A stretch of DNA of 16,535 bases from Glomus cerebriforme (taxonomy: Eukaryota > Glomeromycota > Glomeromycetes > Glomerales > Glomeraceae), in assembly GCA_003550305.1 (NCBI GenBank), contig QKYT01001304.1, positions 1-16,535 of the forward strand. The letters run 5' to 3'. Made by a program: the position numbers and the translations under genes. The notes beneath the pieces are model-generated. The model searched no databases. It was not told where the DNA came from and was given only the letters and a program-made list of their open reading frames with translations. This document shows, one piece after another, positions 10,506 to 16,535 of this stretch; position 1 is the first letter of the stretch; every line of letters begins with the position of its first letter.

Positions 10506-11111
10506 TGAAGACGACTAATTTCATATCAAAAGATTCCTTATGGGAGTGATAGTGAATTTAAGGAAGCCAAAAGTGAGAAATCTCTACCATTAACCATCCC
10601 TGAGCTATACCCATGCTGTGGACATATTATTTGCACCTGTAAACTAGAAGTTTCATCCATTAATACTGAAGAGTATCAACAAGTTCACAATAATGGATGG
10701 GATCCAAGATGGATTGAGGAAAATGAAAGTGAGTTCAAATAGGAATACCATTTCAATGATGGCACTACCAGTTTCAAACAAAGTGAAGGTATCGGAATGT
10801 ACGATATGAAAACCCCTGCAGGAAACTTTACCAGGAAAGATATTGAGCAAATTTACTGTACTGCTATTCAAATCAAGCAAGTTATCGTGGGCCAACCGAT
10901 AACTAGAGGAGGAAGCAAATGTACTTGGGACTGTGATACTAAAAATCATCATATTCACATCTACTGTAAATTATGTAAGAAGAATTTAGTCTATGGTACC
11001 CTCTATCATCATTGTATTTGGAGTTTTGCCCCAGGATATCTTCATCCTGATATGGACCCAAGGTTTTTAGTTAATGTACCCTGGTGGAAGGAACCCATCT
11101 TAGTTCAATGA
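10506..11111 (+). pseudogene. Cys/His-rich C-terminal tail of the pol frame, unknown function
   Basis: The RNase H frame continues, past stops at 10506 and 10740, to a final TGA at 11109. This is where integrase should be, but none of its signatures is visible. Instead there are two putative metal-binding clusters: C-C-G-H-x2-C-x-C at 10614-10640, and C-x3-C-x4-H-H-x-H-x2-C-x2-C at 10920-10976, followed by a HHC near 11007-11015 and a conserved-looking end with PWWKEP. The last 104 residues before the stop are uninterrupted. No family is recognised. It may bind nucleic acid (a substitute for the integrase or chromatin-targeting module) or be captured host sequence. Confidence 0.6.
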
Positions 11112-11158
11112 GAAAATGCAGCCGTATATTTGAGACTCTTAGAACGTCTCTAACTATC

Positions 11159-11282
11159 TTAACTATCACTAAGATCATTAATATCACTACTATCATTAAG
11201 ATCACCATGATCATGAAAATCACGATTATAGAGTGGCACAGTACAGTGCAGTAAATTGGCACAGTAATGTTTTATACTAACA
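11159..11282 (-). repeat. Right terminal inverted repeat
   Basis: Read on the minus strand it begins TGTTAGTATAAAACATTACT and matches 5651-5774. Two of the three ACTGTGCC motifs are kept; the middle one reads ACTGCACT. It begins 48 bp after the pol-frame stop, so the tail of the coding region nearly reaches the repeat. A 63-codon minus-strand frame running through it is the mirror of the low-complexity frame in the left arm and is not a gene. Confidence 0.85.
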
Positions 11283-11683
11283 ACGTAAACTCATGAAAAT
11301 GTAACACAAATAAATTGATGAAAATCATGACTTTTCTAGAACTTATTTTTCACGTCATATCAAACCTTTGTTGGAGTGGCTTATATAAAAGATTTTTTAT
11401 GCAGTGATAAATTTNAGAACCATAACTTTATNCCACTATAAATAAAGTAGCTTCTTCAATATAAGTTTTGGNGTGAATTTCTCCAATANTTTTTTCNAAT
11501 TTCAGCGATTAAAAAANGAATTTTCTGAATTTCAGTTTGCAAANTGAATTTTATACNAACCCTTTACAAGTTATTGTTTGTAAANNNGAATTTTGAGTAA
11601 AAAAGNTAAGAATATAAAAGATTTATNAATATTTTGCATAACCTTCATTGTATATATAATTTATTTGATGAANTTTAATAGAA
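11283..11683. other. Spacer with many undetermined bases, upstream of the transposase
   Basis: AT-rich, no open frame, and about fifteen N positions between 11415 and 11673. It may hold the 5' leader and left end of the Tc1/mariner element, but I could not identify a convincing terminal inverted repeat. Confidence 0.4.
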
Positions 11684-12858
11684 ATGACTAAAAATTATAG
11701 TGAAGACTTGAAATGGCATATTGTATATCATTTGATTGATGGATATTCATAAAAAGAGATTGCAAAAAGGTTATATATAAGTGTGGGAACTGTCAATAAA
11801 GTTTGGGTGATATATAAAACTTGGGGTTGTGTAATTGATCCATTTTGTGAAAATCAAGGTAGAAAAAAAACATTTAATACATATGATATGAAGGTATGAT
11901 TATATGAAGAATATTTGTTTATTTTTTTTTGTAAAAATTTATTAATTATTATTTATTAATTCCTAATAAAAGATATTAGAAGAACTTATTAAGAAGAAAG
12001 TTGACTGGTTTTTGGATGAATTGGTTTATGAAATGGCTCAAAGAACAGGAAAGGTTGTTTCTGTACCAACATTATGGAGATCTTTAAGTTTTTGTGGTAT
12101 TACTAGAAAAAAAGTAAGAAAAAATTTACAAATATTAAAATCTTTATTGTTATAAATAAAAATTAACTTTTTTTTTATTTCAGTTACAGAAAGCTGCAAA
12201 AGAGTGAAATGAATTGCTTAGAAGTGACTTTATATTACAAATAAGTGATCTTAATCCAGAACAATTAATTTTTATAGATGAAACTGCAAAAGATNAANNA
12301 AGTTTAAGCANANCTTATGNTTATTCTACAGTTAATACAAGAGCAAAAAAGTCTGTTGTATTTGTAAGAGGTAAAAGATTTACCATTTTACCAGCTTTAA
12401 CGTTAGATGGTTTTATTGCAGCTGAAATTATTGAAGGAAGTTGCAATAAAGAACTTTTTCAGGCATTTATTATTAATCAAGTGGTAAAGTATATACAAGA
12501 TTTAATTAATTGTAAATTTAGTAATTACTTTTATTGACTATTTTATTTTTAGATACNTCAAATGANTNCATTTCCTGGTAAAAATAGTGTAATAATTATG
12601 GATAATGCAACAATCCATCATGATGNAGCATTGGTTGAATTAATTGAAGAAATAGGTGGTAAAGTAATATATTTACCTTTATATTCACCAGATTTCAATC
12701 CTATTGAAACTGCCTTCTCATCTCTTAAAGTTTAGTTTAAAAGAAATAGAGATTTTTTTGAAATTTATGATGATCCTGAATATCCTATTTTATATGCTTT
12801 ATCTCAAACTACTCCTGATATGACAAAAAACTATTTTGCAGAATCAATTTATATCTAA
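11684..12858 (+). pseudogene. Tc1/mariner-family DDE transposase with three introns, inactivated
   Basis: Four exons splice in phase 0: 11684-11893, 11973-12113, 12184-12483 and 12553-12858, giving about 318 residues, a normal length for the family. Introns are 69-79 nt with GT-AG ends (the second ends TTTTTATTTCAG). Exon 1 holds a helix-turn-helix DNA-binding region (KEIAKRLYISVGTVNKVW). The catalytic residues are the Asp in FIDE (exon 3), the Asp in IIMDNATIHHD and the Glu in SPDFNPIE (exon 4); 34 residues separate the last two, so DD34E. It would cut at terminal repeats and insert at TA. Three stops break it: TAA in exon 1 (Ser-stop-Lys, expected Gln), TGA in exon 3 near 12205 (Arg expected), TAG near 12733 (Trp expected). 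No frameshift is seen. Several N bases fall in exons 3 and 4. Confidence 0.9.
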
Positions 12859-12962
12859 TAAATAAAATTACATTTAAAAATAAAAATTTATTTGAAAAGT
12901 CAAAAAAAGTGTTCAATTACAAATAGCTATAGAATATAATACTATTAAAATCTTTCTTCAAG

Positions 12963-13505
12963 TTATACATATTTATTTGCTTCTTCCTTGAGCATTAAAA
13001 TATGACCTAAAGAAGTTATTTGTAACTTATTATNCCACCACTCACTAGAAATTTTTGGAATTAAATTTACTCTAATATTATGTTTTTCAAAAGTTTCCAA
13101 ATATTGTGAATACTTACCTATTCCATAAATTGCATCTAGCCCTTCCAAAAATTCTTTTAATTCTGGAACAATTTTCAAAGTATTTGATAATAACTGAATT
13201 GCTGAATGGAAATCATATGATCGTGATTCTACATGATGTTCTTCTAAGTGTGATGACAAATGTGTAGATGGTTGTGCTGCTATATATGTATGAGAAGATG
13301 ATGGTAAATATGTAGGAATTGATGGAGTTGATGCTGTAAATGTCTGAGAGAATAGTAACAAATAATTTGAAGATGATGTTAAAAGTATAGGCATTAAAGG
13401 ATATGCAGTTGAAGTTACTTGTNTATTTTTTAATGCTTTAAGTGAATTTGTCATATTGAATAAAGGTCCACTTGGAAGATTATCAAAATTAGCTTCATTT
13501 TTAAT
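12963..13505 (-). CDS. SAM-like-domain protein, terminal exon (partial gene)
   Basis: On the minus strand a frame runs from a 3' splice site (TTTATTCTAG, acceptor at 13506-13507) to a stop at 12963: 180 residues with no interruption. An internal ATG is at 13454, but the frame stays open to the splice site, so I take this as a last exon. The middle is Ser/Thr/Pro-rich and disordered-looking. The C-terminal 75 residues (FLEGLDAI... to LQITSLGHILMLKE) resemble a SAM domain: the L-x-IT-x-LGH-x-L-x-L pattern is the typical helix-5 signature. SAM domains mediate protein or RNA binding. Two N bases are present (13034, 13423). The stop lies 104 bp from the transposase stop, tail to tail. Upstream exons are uncertain; a candidate lies at about 13560-13690. 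It sits inside the insertion, so it may be cargo or a resident of an earlier element. Confidence 0.5.
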   Translation of the reverse strand: MKNEANFDNLPSGPLFNMTNSLKALKNXQVTSTAYPLMPILLTSSSNYLLLFSQTFTASTPSIPTYLPSSSHTYIAAQPSTHLSSHLEEHHVESRSYDFHSAIQLLSNTLKIVPELKEFLEGLDAIYGIGKYSQYLETFEKHNIRVNLIPKISSEWWXNKLQITSLGHILMLKEEANKYV

Positions 13506-13843
13506 CTAGAATAAATGTATTTAGTATTGTAAAATTTAATAATAAATAGTTTTCTTCAGAATATTTAATAAATTTTACAAATGATAATTGGATGATCATT
13601 ATTGTAACACAAAATTCACAAAAATTGCAATTTTTGTGCACAAATTTATTTGTTTATTGATCATCACCTGATTCATGTATTTTTGAAAACAGCGATAACC
13701 TAAATATTAAAAAAAAATGGTAAAAAAATATTAAAAAATAAAAATTTTATTGTAAGAAACGAATGGATATGTTGTGGCTTAAAAATTTTTTATCACATGC
13801 AATGATTGGCATCAATTTCAATAATTTTAAAAACTACCATAAT
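13506..13843. other. Spacer before the 3' CRN/AAA relic
   Basis: Mostly AT-rich. A perfect 22-bp palindrome lies at 13617-13638. On the minus strand a possible upstream exon of the SAM-like gene could begin after the acceptor ATATTTAG near 13690, but the frames there carry early stops. A plus-strand frame starting at 13763 merges into the 3' relic; its first 27 residues do not resemble the family. Confidence 0.35.
13617..13638. repeat. Perfect 22-bp palindrome
   Basis: CACAAAAATTG is followed at once by its exact reverse complement CAATTTTTGTG. It has no loop. It may be a protein-binding dyad for the divergent neighbours or a remnant of paired element tips. Confidence 0.45.
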
Positions 13844-14912
13844 AAATTGAAAGTTGAGTTTTTCTTGAATAGGGCTTTTGGAAATAATTTACCAAATAAT
13901 ATTAAAGTGAGAATAATATCATGGTTAAAGGAAGAAAATGAAAGGTATTTTTTTTCACTATAATTAACCTGAAGGGATTTTTAACACTGCACGTGTCCTG
14001 TACTGTATCAAGCAGTTGATGAAATAAGAGAAAAATTAAATAAGAGTTGGAGATTTTTAGTTGTTCTTGATACACTTATTAATTTCCCTCCCAACTTACA
14101 AACATTGCCCTCTCAAATAACATTGGACTTAATTGTTAACAATTCCCTTGGAAAATCCATTCTTACTGAAACACTCAATTGATGCCCTCTCTTTGCAAAT
14201 GACATAGAACAGTGATTTTAACTTACCAATATTTGCAAGCTAGCAACTGATCATACTCCATTATTATCATTCATGTTTTATACTGGAGCCATCACATATA
14301 AACCAAGCTCATCACTTGCATTTCAGAATATAATTTCAAAATACTAAATCATATTGCTGAGAGGAAGTTTGTTACAGAGGTACTTAAGATTTATGACTGG
14401 AAGAAAGAGGATTAGTACCTGTACAGAATTGTTTGCAGATTTTGGAGGCAGATCATAATATTAAATCTTTTTGCCAATTTATAGAAAAAACTTTACTAAA
14501 GCCATTAAAGAATAATAATGTTGTGCATTCAAATGAAGAGGCATTAAAACAAGCTTTTATGGATACTTTAATTCTCACTCTTTACGTGGACATTAAGCCA
14601 GAATTTCAAGTATATTCTTATAGCTTGAATATTGGTAGAAAAGTAATTGATTTAGTGAAGACAAGTACCAGAAAAATGATAGCAATTGAATTTGATAATA
14701 TCAGAATAGCGAATGTTAATTTAAAAGGAACTAATGATAGTTGGCAAAAAGCAACTGAAGTTTCACAATCATTGTTAGAAAAGTCAGATGATGAAATTTT
14801 AAGTCTTAAAACTAGTAATAAATTCTGGCCAAATCAAAATACAGTTTGTAAAACTTTGGAATCAAAGATTGAAATAAAAAGAAATGGGTATTTAAATCTG
14901 TTAAAAAACTAA
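13844..14912 (+). pseudogene. 3' half of the CRN/AAA-ATPase-like gene with PD-(D/E)XK-like end, decayed
   Basis: Resumes at KVEFFLNRAFGNNLP and WLKEENERYFF (frame open to 13961), then EGIFNTARVLYCIKQLMK in another frame after a slip in a T run near 13950, then FLVVLDTLINFPP, LDLIVNNSLGKSIL, LLSFMFYTGAITY and KFVTEVLKIYDWKKED, with another slip near 14416. The last 159 residues (14433-14912) are uninterrupted: IEKTLLKPL, SNEEALKQAFMDTLILTL, then a nuclease-like core with Asp at 14649 (IDLV) and Glu at 14688 (AIEFD). The core has E-F-D where the classic motif has E-x-K, so catalysis is doubtful. The family pairs an AAA-like NTPase with such a nuclease fold. Stops near 13972, 14181, 14214 and 14220 fall where Gln or Arg is expected. 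Same strand and complementary extent to 3806-5259. Confidence 0.72.
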
Positions 14913-15429
14913 CATGATGCAAAGTTAAGCTGTATGTTTATTATTTTAAGAGTAGGCTTGTATCATCTAATTAGCAGAAAAATTTATAAACATAAGATTA
15001 CAAAATAAATTTGTGTACGTGTATGTATGATTTGTATATCATCAAAAAAATAATAAATTCACAAAATAGATTGCTTTTCATAATTTTTTATTCGAATTTA
15101 ATATCCTTCACAATTGATATGTAATTATACTTTTTAAATACATTAATGGGTATGTAAAAGTTATTATCGTGCAATAAGCAAATATAAGCATTTTCAGGAG
15201 ATGCAAATGCCCTAAGTGGGCAAAACATTATTAATATTTTAAGATAAACAGTAAAATGGAGAATGATAAAGAAGCAAACAGAATATATGATACTAAGAGA
15301 ATACATAAATCCTAAGTCATTTAATGCGAATCCTAGTATCAAGTTTATACATGTGGGCGAAATTCAATAATTTTGGCAAAAATTTCAGTTTCAATTTTGG
15401 CTAGTTTTCCCAAAAATGAAACTCTGGTC
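14913..15429. other. AT-rich downstream flank
   Basis: Contains 3' flank of the CRN/AAA relic and one doubtful minus-strand exon (15088-15342). From 15360 an inverted-repeat-like patch of TTTCAGTTTCAATTTTGGC leads into the 19-bp repeat. Nothing else is seen. Confidence 0.4.
15088..15342 (-). CDS. Possible terminal exon, unknown product
   Basis: An 84-residue minus-strand frame. The first half is hydrophobic and A/T-driven, but the second half (from CPLRAFASPENAYICLLHD onward) looks coding-like, and a plausible 3' splice site (GCCCACTTAG, exon from 15211) precedes it. It could be the last exon of a lost minus-strand gene whose other exons are gone or in the satellite. No family is recognised; chance is not excluded. 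Confidence 0.2.
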   Translation of the reverse strand: MILGFALNDLGFMYSLSIIYSVCFFIILHFTVYLKILIMFCPLRAFASPENAYICLLHDNNFYIPINVFKKYNYISIVKDIKFE

Positions 15430-15522
15430 AAAATTCGAAATTCTAACCAAAATTCGAAATTCAAGCCGAAATTTGAAATTCAGCCCAAAAATCTGAAATG
15501 CTAATCGAAATATTCGATTATT
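15430..15522. repeat. Degenerate 19-bp tandem repeat, 4-5 copies
   Basis: Units at 15430-15448, 15449-15467, 15468-15486, 15487-15506 and a partial copy after it. The consensus is close to AAAATTCGAAATTCAAGCC; the first two differ at only two positions. The GAAATTC core also occurs inverted just upstream (15380-15420), so this may be the edge of a larger repeat. Confidence 0.65.
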
Positions 15523-15670
15523 AAGTTTTGTCATACCGAAATTATTTTTTTTTTATCTAAGAATTAATTTTTTTATTAATTTGAGTTTTGGGTACATAAC
15601 AACCTTGTTTATGACTTTATGTGACATAGTAACATACAGTATATTCATATACATTAAATATAATATTTTT

Positions 15671-16275
15671 TCCTTTCATTTAGAGAATTAGGAATGTTGT
15701 CAATGATCTCTTTTACTTTTTATAGTGATGACTACTTGGAGACATGGTATATTGGAAAGGAATTTTTTATTATCTTTCATTCAGGGATGTATTAATGACA
15801 TCTTTACTTGTTTTATTTAGTGACTCTTCTTGAAGATATGGTAGGTTTGGGCTAAGAATTTTTTTTATCCTTTCATTTAAGAACATTATTAACAACTCTA
15901 TTTTTTGCTTTATTTACAGTAACAATTTTCTTGAAGATTTTCTTAACCTTTCATTATTAGCAAATATTTTGCTTGTTTTTATATAGAAATAGCTTCTTTA
16001 AGATGGATAAGTTGGAGATTTGTTCTTTTAATCTTTTATTTAAGAATGTTATTAATGATCTTTTTTACTTGTTTATTTTAACAACAGCTTCTTAATGACA
16101 ATTCCTTTTGCATTTTTATTGTGATAGCTTTTTGGGAATATAGTAGGTGGTCAGTTAGGGATTTGTTCTTTTTTTTTATCCTTATTTATGAATTATTAAT
16201 GATCTTTTTTGCTTATTTTTTAGTGAATAGATTGAAGACATGGTAAGTTGAGGTTGTTTTCTTTTATTTCCTTCA
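15671..16275. repeat. Eroded satellite, about 100-bp units
   Basis: Roughly seven divergent units begin near 15671, 15771, 15868, 15945, 16031, 16101 and 16178. Shared landmarks in order are TCCTTTCATTTA, GAATGTTATTAATGATC, TTTTACTTGTTTTATTTA, AGTGA..A..CTTCTTGAAGA, ATGGTAGGTTGG. Unit length varies from about 75 to 100 bp through internal deletions. No coding frame. Confidence 0.65.
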
Positions 16276-16535
16276 TATCATAGTGTTTTAACATTAATTA
16301 TTAACATTTTTTATTTTGTTTTAAAAGAAATTTTGTATCNNATATTACAAAGTTACAATAAACAAATTATTATTCTAAAATGTATATTGTACAACAGGAT
16401 ATAAAATAAACAAACAAAAATCATAAGCATTTAACAAACACTTATGCAAATATAGAAAATTAATCGATAAGCATGATTTCTTTTTTAAGTTTTAAATTCG
16501 AAGTACAAAATTGCACATCATGCTTCGTAAGTGTT
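16276..16535. other. AT-rich end of window
   Basis: Non-coding, with two N bases at 16340-16341. Nothing recognisable. Confidence 0.5.

Larger units (their letters stand above)
5651..11282 (+). mobile_element. Integrase-less Ty3/gypsy-type element bounded by inverted repeats
   Basis: A 5.6-kb unit. The termini are inverted repeats (5651-5774 and 11159-11282) starting TGTTAG and ending CTAACA. The interior, on the plus strand, encodes in order a leader ORF, gag with a zinc knuckle, aspartic protease, reverse transcriptase, RNase H and a Cys/His-rich tail. It shows neither direct LTRs nor an integrase (no HHCC plus DDE segment) between RNase H (ends near 10375) and the right repeat. Gypsy elements normally carry both, so either this element moves by other means (for example a DNA transposase acting on the inverted ends) or it is a rearranged composite. 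It is inactive: about 18 in-frame stops but only about two frame changes. No target duplication was found. Confidence 0.7.
5260..13843. other. About 8.6 kb inserted segment splitting the CRN/AAA gene
   Basis: The 5' relic ends at FWDLYN (5259) and the 3' relic resumes at KVEFFLNRAFGNN (from about 13844). In this family those motifs are nearly adjacent, so the DNA between is foreign to the gene. It contains a TIR-bounded retroelement, a Tc1/mariner transposase and a minus-strand SAM-like exon. I found no clear target duplication at the outer edges, and some bases on each side are hard to assign, so nested insertions in several steps are more likely than one event. The alternative is two separate relics that happen to be complementary. 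Confidence 0.55.

Noticed and set aside
6206..10742. Stop codons read as Gln (ciliate-like code) or suppressed
   Set aside because: Several stops replace Trp or Arg, and the transposase and CRN relic show the same mix plus frame changes, so decay explains it better.
10232..10958. Two minus-strand frames of 90 and 101 codons (10232-10504, 10653-10958)
   Set aside because: They lie opposite the RNase H end and the Cys/His tail, whose plus-strand translation has clear family motifs or metal-binding patterns.
5651..11282. Direct LTRs or target duplication for the retroelement
   Set aside because: The end repeats match only in inverted orientation, and the bases outside (GCGG left, ACGT right) do not form a duplication.
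11283..12962. Terminal inverted repeats for the Tc1/mariner element
   Set aside because: A weak similarity between about 11339 and about 12900 (GAAC...TTTTTT) is within AT-rich noise and lacks a clear TA pair.
5254..13830. Similarity between the sequence just after the 5' break (about 5260-5310) and that before the 3' break (about 13770-13820)
   Set aside because: Only patchy matches with gaps in AT-rich DNA; not enough to call a duplication or element end.
15430..16275. CRISPR array
   Set aside because: Repeats are adjacent or diverged with no constant repeat and unique spacer pattern; the context is eukaryotic.

Overview
The window looks like an AT-rich, repeat-laden piece of a fungal nuclear genome, most likely an arbuscular mycorrhizal fungus (Glomeromycotina, Rhizophagus-like). 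Reasons: extreme A/T content, short GT-AG introns of about 70-90 nt, a Crinkler (CRN) N-terminus joined to an AAA-ATPase-like and PD-(D/E)XK-like protein (a combination I know from those genomes), an intron-bearing Tc1/mariner transposase, and Ty3/gypsy relics. The species call is inference. I see no clearly intact protein-coding gene; almost everything coding is a relic.

Layout. 1-3805 is essentially non-coding. It holds a palindromic E-box with a TATA-like stretch (278-320), an apparently intact 257-bp foldback MITE (582-838) with a perfect 8-bp target-site duplication, and one possible tiny exon (1592-1690). 3806-5259 is the 5' half of a CRN/AAA-ATPase-like gene, decayed, with two recognisable introns. 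13844-14912, same strand, is the 3' half of the same kind of gene and ends in a PD-(D/E)XK-like domain. The two halves meet within a few residues, so the 8.6 kb between them looks like inserted DNA.

Inside that insertion: (a) 5651-11282, a Ty3/gypsy-type element encoding gag, protease, reverse transcriptase and RNase H but with no visible integrase. It is bounded by inverted repeats of about 124 bp where direct LTRs would be expected, and a Cys/His-rich tail follows RNase H. (b) 11684-12858, a full-length but broken DD34E Tc1/mariner-family transposase with three introns. (c) 12963-13505, a minus-strand exon whose C-terminus resembles a SAM domain.

The 3' flank (14913-16535) is non-coding apart from a doubtful minus-strand exon. 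It carries a 19-bp degenerate tandem repeat and about 600 bp of an eroded ~100-bp satellite.

Decay is dominated by C-to-T/G-to-A transitions. All 12 differences between the two inverted repeats are transitions, many reconstructing to ancestral CpG, and the stop codons I can assign came from Gln, Trp or Arg codons. This fits cytosine methylation followed by deamination or a RIP-like process. The most interesting object is the integrase-less, TIR-bounded gypsy element.
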